NCBI GenBank assembly: GCA_018798825.1
Contig: CP076356.1
Span: 682,001 to 746,000, forward strand
Direction: 5' to 3'
Source: Ochrobactrum sp. BTU1
GTDB taxonomy: Bacteria > Pseudomonadota > Alphaproteobacteria > Rhizobiales > Rhizobiaceae
Length of the DNA: 64,000 nt
Shown here: positions 57,762 to 64,000 of the stretch, one piece after another
Layout of the letters: each line of letters starts with the position of its first letter
Position numbering within the stretch: the stretch's first letter is position 1
Translations under genes and position numbers: made by a program
Notes under the pieces: model-generated
What the model was told of the DNA's origin: nothing
What the model saw: the letters and a program-made list of their open reading frames with translations, nothing else
The model's database searches: none

Positions 57762-57788
57762 TGTCTTAGTCCCCTAATCTAAATCATA

Positions 57789-57802
57789 GTGATCTGAATC
57801 AC
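57789..57802. promoter_or_regulatory. small palindrome before the ThDP enzyme gene
   Basis: GTGATCTGAATCAC, with 5-base arms and a 4-base centre, lies 28-41 bases upstream of the ThDP-enzyme ATG (minus strand). A longer two-step hairpin (AAAGCGG 57825-57831 with CCGCTTT 57861-57867, inner GCAAA/TTTGC) follows the second CaiB gene and may attenuate transcription between the two genes. Confidence 0.35.
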
Positions 57803-57906
57803 AGCAGACCACTACGATATGGTAAAAGCGGCCTTGCAAAAATTCCCTTGTTTGCCTTTACCGCTTTCACGAATGCAAACCGTTCTAAATTGTCTCCGGA
57901 CAATCT

Positions 57907-59121
57907 CTAGGTCGTCTCCACTTTTACCAGTGAAGCCTGTTCCATCCCCGGCAAGACATCCCGATACTCATCGACATCAACACCGTACTCGCGAAGAATC
58001 TCATCGGTATGCTGAGCGAAACGCGGCGGCTTGCGCCGATAACTGACCGGCGTTCTCGACATCTTTATGGGACTTCCTGTACTCCGGAAGTCTTCGATAT
58101 CCACAACCATTTCCCTGTGTTTTGTATGGGGATCGACAACCACCTGATCGATTGTTCGGACCGCGCCGCACGGCACTCCGGCCTCGATTAAATCCTTTGC
58201 AATCGTCTTACACTCAAAATTGGCCAATCCTTTCTCGATTTCAGCCTTCAACGCGTCCCGATTTTGATTCCTCTCACCGTTGTTTACAAATCGTGTGTCA
58301 GACGGCAGATCTGGCCTCCCGATCTTTTGGCACAAGATCTCGAACTGGCGGTTGTTGCCTACCGCGAGAAAGATTGGATCGGTTGCGGTCAGGAATGTGT
58401 CGTACGGACATATGTTGGGATGGGCATTGCCGGACGTACCTGCCACTTTTCCGGAGAGATAGAAATTCGGTAAATGTGGATGGAGAAGAGAAAACCCGCA
58501 GTCGTAGAGGGTTGTCTCGACGAATTGACCTTTGCCGCTTCCAACACGTTCATTCAGTGCCATCATAATTCCTATAACAGCGTTCAGGCCGGTTACCATA
58601 TCGACCACTGGCAAGCCGACACGTAAAGCCTGCCCGTTCTTTTCACCGTTCACACTCATAATGCCGCAAGCGGCTTGGATTGCAGCGTCGTAGCCTGGCA
58701 AGCCGCCCAACGGCCCGTCGCCGCCAAAACCCGATATCCTGCAATGAATGAGCTTAGGGAAACGCTCCAACAGAACTGCGCGGGTGAGGCCCCAGCGTTC
58801 AAGCGTACCACTCTTAAAATTCTCAATAAAGACATCCGCGGACCCAAGAAGATGAAGCAGCAGCTCTTGGCCTGCCGGCTTGGACATGTCGAGTGCCATT
58901 CCGCGCTTATTGCGATTGAGCCCGAGAAAATAGCTCGCCGCGTCGTCCAAAAATGGGGGGCCCCATCCGCGAGTCTCGTCTCCGCCCGGTGGCTCGATCT
59001 TGATAACGTCCGCGCCATGATCGGCTAGAATCTGCCCTGCATATGGCCCACCCAACACCCGGCTTGCATCAATAACTTTTAGGCCTTTAAGAGATCCGGT
59101 GGAAACTTGCGTGTGCGTCAT
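57907..59121 (-). CDS. class III CoA-transferase (CaiB/BaiF family), second copy
   Basis: 404 residues from ATG 59121, with AGGGAAA upstream; a longer frame to 59334 runs into the upstream gene. Motifs parallel the first copy: GLKVIDASRVLGGPYAGQIL, IKIEPPGGDETRGWGPPF, NRNKRGMALD, FIENFKSGTLERWGL and LPGYDAAIQAACGIM (Asp145), ending HTDEILREYGV. The two copies are clearly related but far from identical, so they are probably specialised for different acids rather than a recent duplication. It begins two bases before the GctB-like stop. Confidence 0.92.
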   Translation of the reverse strand: MTHTQVSTGSLKGLKVIDASRVLGGPYAGQILADHGADVIKIEPPGGDETRGWGPPFLDDAASYFLGLNRNKRGMALDMSKPAGQELLLHLLGSADVFIENFKSGTLERWGLTRAVLLERFPKLIHCRISGFGGDGPLGGLPGYDAAIQAACGIMSVNGEKNGQALRVGLPVVDMVTGLNAVIGIMMALNERVGSGKGQFVETTLYDCGFSLLHPHLPNFYLSGKVAGTSGNAHPNICPYDTFLTATDPIFLAVGNNRQFEILCQKIGRPDLPSDTRFVNNGERNQNRDALKAEIEKGLANFECKTIAKDLIEAGVPCGAVRTIDQVVVDPHTKHREMVVDIEDFRSTGSPIKMSRTPVSYRRKPPRFAQHTDEILREYGVDVDEYRDVLPGMEQASLVKVETT

Positions 59122-59122
59122 A

Positions 59123-59905
59123 TCAATTTCCCTGTGTTTCTTCTGTGCCGAACGAAACCTTCTCGATCTCGTGGCGCATCTCGGCCGCAAACTCCGGATA
59201 GGTTTCGCTAAGTTCGTCCAACACGCGCCCTCGGAGCAACTGAAGAATTGAAGTGTCTGGGTCGGGTGTTCTCTCCGGCTCAAGCGAATAATCGAAATCA
59301 AACCCAGTTGCCTCAACAACTTCTGCCAGTTCATGCCCTGTGTGTAAGCTTGTCAGACGAAAATTTTCTCGCTCTTTATCAAAATGAAAAAGGCCTTTGC
59401 CAGTCAGCAAGGCATACGGCCCGCCGGTCCTGTGAATATTCCTCTCAGAGACACCAGCCGCACTTATGAAGTCTACTTTATTGACCAGAACCCGCACGCT
59501 ATGCTCTTCGCGAAATAGAATGATACGCGGAACAACAAAGTAGAGATAAGCGGAGCCAAATGAACCCGGCCACCTCACAGTGCCGTTAGGGTAATCACCA
59601 ACCCCGACCAGGTTAATGTTGCCCGTCCCGTCGATCTGTCCGCCCCCCAGGAAGAAGGCATCTATCCGTCCCTGGCCAGCACAATCAAAAAGCTCTGTCG
59701 AACCGTTAGTGAAGAAATTATGTTCGACGGAGCCCAGAATAGATATTTTGACCGCTTCTCCGCCATCGCCATCATTGAGCGCACGTCTAAGCATTGCCCC
59801 AGCGGCGGGTATGGGAGACGATGCTCCAACGGCGACGTGACGGACTCCCTCAAGGAGTCGTGCGATCGAATAGATTAGTGTCTCTCGAGCAAGAATGGGC
59901 TTCAT
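59123..59905 (-). CDS. CoA-transferase beta subunit (GctB/IpdB family)
   Basis: 260 residues of the class I CoA-transferase beta-subunit fold. Recognisable are VAVGASSPIPAAGAMLRRA, GRIDAFFLGGGQIDGTGNIN, the GSFGSAYLYFVVPRIILF strand and PYALLTGKGLFHFD. In glutaconate CoA-transferase the catalytic glutamate lies in a YESG-like motif before the GRIDVGFLGAAQID stretch; here the corresponding segment reads ISILGSVEHN, with a glutamate one or more positions off. Whether this is a true CoA-transferase or an IpdAB-like C-C hydrolase is open. ATG 59905 overlaps the alpha-subunit stop (ATGA). Confidence 0.87.
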   Translation of the reverse strand: MKPILARETLIYSIARLLEGVRHVAVGASSPIPAAGAMLRRALNDGDGGEAVKISILGSVEHNFFTNGSTELFDCAGQGRIDAFFLGGGQIDGTGNINLVGVGDYPNGTVRWPGSFGSAYLYFVVPRIILFREEHSVRVLVNKVDFISAAGVSERNIHRTGGPYALLTGKGLFHFDKERENFRLTSLHTGHELAEVVEATGFDFDYSLEPERTPDPDTSILQLLRGRVLDELSETYPEFAAEMRHEIEKVSFGTEETQGN

Positions 59906-60711
59906 GGCACCGACACCGCAGAAGTCGACCTGATATATTGCATGAAGCCATCAACGGTTCGCGCCAGTTCAGCGTATCGCTTTAGTTCTGCAGTATCTGG
60001 CGGATACTCTCCCCATAGACCATAGGGCCAGGCCCCTTTGGATGCCACAGCTACATGCGTTACGTAGAGCGACGGGAGTGTGCCAGCGGCTGTGATTTCG
60101 TCACCAAGCAAACTGTCTTCAACAATCCTTTCGACAGTTACAATAGTCTGTCGTGAAGCATAGGCCATCGCGGCCAACTCTCTGCGGCGCCCGACCCATA
60201 CATTCCCGAAGCGGTCGGCCATTGGTGCGTGGAAAATGGCGACGTCTGGCTGAATGGCCGGCACCAGGACGATTGGGTCTGGATCTATAGAGAAAGGATT
60301 TTCGATAAGGCGCCAGTCGGGCCTATTGTGCAAGATATCAGTCCCGATGAGCCCTCGTATCGGCAAGAAGGGGCTGCCCTTTTGGGCAGCCATCAAGCCG
60401 GCATGAATGGCCGGACATGTCGAGTCGAGTATCTCAACTTCACCCCGCTTAACGGCGTCATTGAATCGCGGGGCGCCACCTACTTCACCAAGCGACACAG
60501 CACTCGTTTCAATGCATCTGACCAGTCCAGCACCTATCAGGATATCTGCCTGGAGTCCCCCGGTTGGTACGCAAACCACATGAAGACCACTTGCGTCATT
60601 TTTCACAAGTGCCTTTGTCATGACCATTGAGACGCCGGCGTAATCAACCGGGATCGCAATTTTCATACCAGTTTTAACAATGCTGGCCAATTCGCAAAGC
60701 TCGGATAGCAA
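59902..60711 (-). CDS. CoA-transferase alpha subunit (GctA/IpdA family)
   Basis: 269 residues. Class I CoA-transferase alpha-subunit pattern: LHVVCVPTGGLQADILIGAG, RCIETSAVSLGEVGGAPRFN, GSPFLPIRGLIGTDIL, NPFSIDPDPIVLVPAIQPDV and FHAPMADRFGNVWVG. It starts at TTG 60711, five bases behind GGGAGGG, with no better ATG nearby. First gene of the GctAB-CaiB-ThDP run on the minus strand, translationally coupled to the beta subunit. Confidence 0.88.
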   Translation of the reverse strand: MLSELCELASIVKTGMKIAIPVDYAGVSMVMTKALVKNDASGLHVVCVPTGGLQADILIGAGLVRCIETSAVSLGEVGGAPRFNDAVKRGEVEILDSTCPAIHAGLMAAQKGSPFLPIRGLIGTDILHNRPDWRLIENPFSIDPDPIVLVPAIQPDVAIFHAPMADRFGNVWVGRRRELAAMAYASRQTIVTVERIVEDSLLGDEITAAGTLPSLYVTHVAVASKGAWPYGLWGEYPPDTAELKRYAELARTVDGFMQYIRSTSAVSVP

Positions 60712-61593
60712 GTATCCCTCCCAATAACAGGGGCGCGCAACGAACGCGTTCTTGTTTGTCGTATGTTCTGTAATATAGAACTTAATTCCAAATATGAGTT
60801 AACGTGTGGTGCCGCGACCTGTCAATCCTATAACCGGTAACAGCCGCGCTTTTTTTGTAACCGCTCGACAAATTGTATGGACGAATTCATCCGATAGAAA
60901 ACCGAGTTACGTTCTCCAAAACATGCTAAATCTACCTCCTGCACTTTCACGCCTTTACGAGGCAACCCAGAATGTGATGCTTCCTGTGGCACTCTGCCAA
61001 CCAGTTTCGGGGCTGGGCACTCCACGATAAAGGCATGTTGGGGACAGGGCTAAGCTAGGGGGTGAGAATACGGCCGGGGTCAAAAATACTGGCTTTCCAC
61101 ACCGTATTGCTGGAATGGATCGACTAATAGAAATGCCGATCCATTGGATGCAAATGATGATCCGATTACCTGCTCGGCCAACACAGGCATCCTGTAGAAG
61201 CGGCAAGGCCAATTGTCAAATGTGCGCATCGTAGGCACATCGCTTTTTTGGGACCTACAATCACTATGCATGTCTGATATTAACATTGTTAACGCTCTAC
61301 CCAATACGCCATATTCGCAGGCTTGATACTACGGCTCCCCGCTCGAACGTTGAAGAAAGGGTCACGCAAAAAATTGGTAAATGGAGAATATACCCGTAAA
61401 AACTTGAATTCTTTGCTCGCACGGTGATTAATAGGCGCTTAGTCTGTTTTTCTGGCTCGGCACTTTTCCTCTCCGAGGATCTATTCTATATTCGCATTTT
61501 TAATACATCACAACGCATGATCATCGAGAGTCGACACATCTGCCTGCGATGAATTGAGATGCGAAACTAGAAACGAGACTTTGCAAGCGAACA
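60712..61593. other. divergent intergenic region between the CoA-transferase operon and the IclR gene
   Basis: About 880 bases, unusually long. No convincing gene; short frames on both strands lack ribosome sites and motifs. It holds the promoters of both divergent units and the palindrome at 60765-60781. A small regulatory RNA cannot be excluded by eye. Confidence 0.45.
60765..60781. promoter_or_regulatory. palindrome upstream of the GctAB-like operon, possible IclR operator
   Basis: GTTCTGTAATATAGAAC is a 17-base near-palindrome (seven of eight pairs match around a central A). It lies 54-70 bases upstream of the alpha-subunit TTG start and between that operon and a divergent IclR regulator gene, whose family binds short palindromes of this kind. 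Confidence 0.5.
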
Positions 61594-62358
61594 ATGGATA
61601 AAGCCTTCATCAAGGGACTACGACTGATCGAAACCTTAGCAGCCAGTGAGAAACCTCGCGGGATAACGGAACTCGCCAATGAGCTGGGACTAACAAAAAG
61701 CAATGTCCACCGTCTCTTAGCGACGCTGATCGAGCATGGCTACGTTCGTCAAATCCCACCCCATAGCACTTATGAGTTGACAACGAAAATCTGGCAGCTC
61801 GGCGGTCTTGTCATCAAAAGACTGAACTTTATCGAGGTGGCACACCCAGCGCTTGCAATGCTTTCCGAACTTACCGGTGAAACAATTCACCTCTCAGTTC
61901 TCGAAGGAACGCAGGTCGTGTATGTCGACAAGATCGAGGGTGCACATCATGTCAGGGCACATACCAGCATTGGTTCGAGGGCGCCTGCGTGGACGGTCGC
62001 CACAGGTAAATCGATGCTTGCACAGTTGCCAGATTCCTATCTGGAACAGTTTAGGGATCAGATTACACCCTACACAGCTGCGTCGAAAAAGAATTTTGAC
62101 GAGTTGAAAGCTGACATCGATCTAATACGCCAGCAGGGATACGCCTCGGTCCCGCAGGGTGAATGGCGAGAGGGAATTTCGGCTTGCGCTTGCGCTGTAC
62201 TGGGCGCCTCAGGTGAGCTAGTCGGTGCAATCGGAATATCCGGACCGGATACTCGGCTTAAACGTAAACAGATCAAGGAATATTCTGTTCACGTGATGGA
62301 AGCATCCCGAATGATTACACGGGCGCTAGGTGGAAGGATCTTTCCACCTAATGTATAA
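61594..62358 (+). CDS. IclR family transcriptional regulator
   Basis: 254 residues. N-terminal winged helix (AFIKGLRLIETLAASEKPRG, ITELANELGLTKSNVHRLLA) and C-terminal ligand domain with VYVDKIEGAHHVRAHTSIGS, RAPAWTVATGKSMLAQLPD and a GISACACAVLG ... GAIGISGPDTR end. All are standard IclR landmarks. Divergent from the GctAB operon and convergent with the aminotransferase gene; the probable regulator of this catabolic locus. Confidence 0.93.
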   Translation: MDKAFIKGLRLIETLAASEKPRGITELANELGLTKSNVHRLLATLIEHGYVRQIPPHSTYELTTKIWQLGGLVIKRLNFIEVAHPALAMLSELTGETIHLSVLEGTQVVYVDKIEGAHHVRAHTSIGSRAPAWTVATGKSMLAQLPDSYLEQFRDQITPYTAASKKNFDELKADIDLIRQQGYASVPQGEWREGISACACAVLGASGELVGAIGISGPDTRLKRKQIKEYSVHVMEASRMITRALGGRIFPPNV

Positions 62359-62458
62359 GTAGCGACCTAACTCCCCTTCTAACGCCGTCATTGAGCCTGA
62401 GCGAAGAGTGTATTTTAATCGCACGAGGCGGCCACGCGACCCCATGAACTAGGGAAGA

Positions 62459-62491
62459 AAGCGGTCCCGCCGGTTAAAGCCGGAACCGCTT
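62459..62491. terminator. hairpin between convergent IclR and aminotransferase genes
   Basis: AAGCGGT (62459-62465) pairs with ACCGCTT (62485-62491), and an inner CCGG/CCGG stem adds to it around a small loop. The element lies between two gene ends. No T-tract follows, so its strength is uncertain. Confidence 0.5.
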
Positions 62492-62514
62492 CGTGGCCTA
62501 TTGATGAAGAATTG

Positions 62515-63747
62515 TCACGTGAGCACGCAACAGGCACGGCTAATTCTACCTATAGCTTCGACGAGCTCTGCCTCCGAAATAGCGTAGGAAATGCGAAAGA
62601 ACGGCGATAGACCGAATGCCGATCCGGGCACGACGGCAACCAGAGCCTCTTCCAAAAGATAGTCGGTAAAATCGCTGTCTGTGGCGAGCCTTCGTCCATT
62701 CGGTGTCACCTTCCCCAAGACACCGCTACATCCGGCGAAAGTGAAGAACGCGCCTTCTGGGGTCCGGCATTCGAGACCATCAATAGCATTTAAGCCGCTC
62801 ACGACAATATCCCGGCGGCGCTGAAAGTCATCTCGTCGTTCTTTCAAAAACGACTGCGGACCGTTCAGAGCTTCGACCGCTGCTGCCTGACTGACGGAGC
62901 AGGGACACGATGTGGCTTGACTCTGGATAACCGCCATGGAGCGGATCAGGGACTTTGGCCCGCCAGCATAACCGATACGCCAGCCCGTCATTGCATAGGC
63001 TTTGGAGACGCCATTAATGGTGAGGGTTCGCTCCTTCAAACGTGGCTCCAGAGCGACTGGCGTCACAAATTTGAAATCATCATAAACAATATGCTCGTAC
63101 ATATCGTCAACCATCAGCCAGACATGCGGATTGCGCAGTAGGACATCAATCAACGGACGATAATCTGCATCGCTGTAGCCAGCCCCGCTTGGATTAGAAG
63201 GCGAATTCAGGAGAACCCAACGCGTATTTGGCGTGATAGCTCTTTCAAGCTGTTCGGCTTGTAGGCGAAATCCGAATTTTGCCTCGCAGGGCACCGTGAC
63301 ACAGACACCGCCGCAAATTTCTACAATATCTGAATACGATGTCCAGTAAGGGGTAGGAATAACGACTTCGTCACCGTCATCAATTGTAGCCATAAACGCA
63401 TTGAAGAGAATTTGTTTTGCACCAGTGGCAACACTAATCTCGTCATTCGAATAATCAATACCGTTCTCACGTTTGAATTTATTCACGATAGCTGTTTTTA
63501 AAGCAGCCGTTCCGTCAAGTGCAGTGTATTTTGTTTGCCCACTGTCGATTGCCGCTTTTGCTGCTTCTTTAATATTTTGTGGCGTATCAAAATCCGGCTC
63601 TCCCGCGCCCAATACAATTACGGCACGGCCGTTGCGCTTCATCGCTGCTGCCCTCGCACCGATTTGCAATATTTTCGAGACGCCAACGGAAGCGATACGT
63701 GAAGCCGGTTTAAACCCGTCCGGTTTTTCCTTAAGAGCAATTGTCAT
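62515..63747 (-). CDS. class I/II PLP aminotransferase (aspartate aminotransferase Ib-like)
   Basis: 410 residues, fold type I. PLP lysine Lys249 in INGVSKAYAMTGWRIGYAGG; NSPSNPSGAGY carries the asparagine that contacts the cofactor; VDDMYEHIVYDD has the ring-stacking aspartate and tyrosine; FFRISYA near the end contains the carboxylate-binding arginine. The IGARAAAMKRNGRAVIVLGAGEPDF start is that of AspC-type Rhizobial enzymes. ATG 63747 follows AGAGGTAAG. It lies 61 bases after a class II aldolase gene on the same strand, so a catabolic role in the island is likelier than housekeeping; substrate unknown. Confidence 0.9.
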   Translation of the reverse strand: MTIALKEKPDGFKPASRIASVGVSKILQIGARAAAMKRNGRAVIVLGAGEPDFDTPQNIKEAAKAAIDSGQTKYTALDGTAALKTAIVNKFKRENGIDYSNDEISVATGAKQILFNAFMATIDDGDEVVIPTPYWTSYSDIVEICGGVCVTVPCEAKFGFRLQAEQLERAITPNTRWVLLNSPSNPSGAGYSDADYRPLIDVLLRNPHVWLMVDDMYEHIVYDDFKFVTPVALEPRLKERTLTINGVSKAYAMTGWRIGYAGGPKSLIRSMAVIQSQATSCPCSVSQAAAVEALNGPQSFLKERRDDFQRRRDIVVSGLNAIDGLECRTPEGAFFTFAGCSGVLGKVTPNGRRLATDSDFTDYLLEEALVAVVPGSAFGLSPFFRISYAISEAELVEAIGRISRACCVLT

Positions 63748-63808
63748 GTCTTACCTCTGCGCATGGAAAAATAAAATATGATGAACAATGAACGAGACGA
63801 GCCCTCCC

Positions 63809-64000
63809 TCAGAACGCTACCCTGAGCCCATCCTGTGCCGCAATGCTTTGCTGTCCGTACGTCTTGAACTTTTCCAGGACGGAGGCAATCTCGACCTCAG
63901 TTAAAACTGGCGGCTCGCCAAACGGTAAACAAAGAAGAAATTGCTGGGCAAGTTCTTCGACTGTGACAGCGAGCGAAAGCGCTCTAGAAATCGAAACATG
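63809..64000 (-). CDS. class II aldolase/adducin family protein, C-terminal part (cut by window edge)
   Basis: The last 63 codons of a minus-strand gene whose start lies beyond the window. The visible reading SLAVTVEELAQQFLLCLPFG, then EPPVLTEVEIASVLEKFKTYG, matches the C-terminal helix and tail of class II aldolase/adducin proteins (fuculose-phosphate aldolase relatives), where it follows the metal-binding histidines. The catalytic part cannot be seen. It precedes the aminotransferase gene in the same direction. Confidence 0.65.
   Translation of the reverse strand, partial: HVSISRALSLAVTVEELAQQFLLCLPFGEPPVLTEVEIASVLEKFKTYGQQSIAAQDGLRVAF

Noticed and set aside
53835..59121. Oxalate degradation (formyl-CoA transferase plus oxalyl-CoA decarboxylase)
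   Set aside because: The ThDP protein is 516 residues and acetolactate-synthase-like rather than the ~570-residue oxalyl-CoA decarboxylase, and the extra genes do not fit.
1..64000. CRISPR arrays, tRNA or rRNA genes, prophage, toxin-antitoxin pairs
   Set aside because: Looked for on both strands; no spaced repeats, cloverleaf sequences, phage structural genes or paired small toxin genes were seen.

Overview
The window reads as a chromosomal stretch of an alphaproteobacterium of the Rhizobiales, most likely the Brucella/Ochrobactrum group. The best taxonomic clue is a broken porin gene near 38.7 kb. Its first 65 residues carry the Omp2/RopA-type start (signal peptide, then [20 protein letters not shown] and a [13 protein letters not shown] stretch). 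FrcBCA-type sugar uptake, a TarD-type tartrate dehydratase, six LysR regulators and many transport/catabolic cassettes fit that group. No tRNA, rRNA, CRISPR array, origin or prophage was seen. All functions below come from reading translations; no database was searched.

Layout. 0.1-4.1 kb: sugar ABC importer (binding protein, permease, single-domain ATPase) with a TIM-barrel epimerase. 4.1-8.1 kb: large autotransporter on the minus strand, closed by a perfect 20-bp-arm hairpin. 8.1-10.2 kb: gene-poor DNA with the tail of a dead ABC exporter. 10.2-11.5 kb: MarR plus short-chain dehydrogenase. 11.9-15.6 kb: LysR, DctA-like symporter and D-tartrate dehydratase, ended by a clear terminator. 15.7-16.7 kb: exported alpha/beta hydrolase. 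16.9-21.8 kb: three-subunit membrane GMC dehydrogenase (triheme cytochrome c, Tat-exported small subunit, flavoprotein) with a divergent LysR. 22.3-28.4 kb: two LysR-controlled redox/efflux cassettes (nitroreductase + EamA; WrbA + MFS + a frameshifted VOC protein). 28.9-33.6 kb: LysR, PrpF-type isomerase and an SsuABC/TauABC-type importer, with a 13-bp inverted repeat in the divergent promoter. 33.9-35.9 kb: ornithine-cyclodeaminase-like and threonine-dehydratase-like pair.

35.9-39.3 kb is a decayed zone with an SH3-domain protein, an IS6-family transposase remnant and the broken porin. 39.3-47.2 kb is a minus-strand efflux locus: membrane fusion protein, RND pump, OmpR-type regulator, histidine kinase and ABC exporter, with a good terminator. 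47.2-51.1 kb is AT-rich and sparse. It holds small proteins and a C69-like Ntn hydrolase whose predicted mature N-terminus is serine rather than cysteine.

51.2-64.0 kb is the part most likely to hold an undescribed system. It is a catabolic island with a TTC38-like TPR protein, an acyl-CoA dehydrogenase-fold enzyme lacking the usual catalytic glutamate, two class III CoA-transferases, a ThDP enzyme, a two-subunit GctAB-type CoA-transferase, LysR and IclR regulators, an aminotransferase and the end of a class II aldolase. Together these suggest transamination or aldol chemistry feeding CoA-thioester formation and oxidation or C-C cleavage of an unidentified carboxylic acid.
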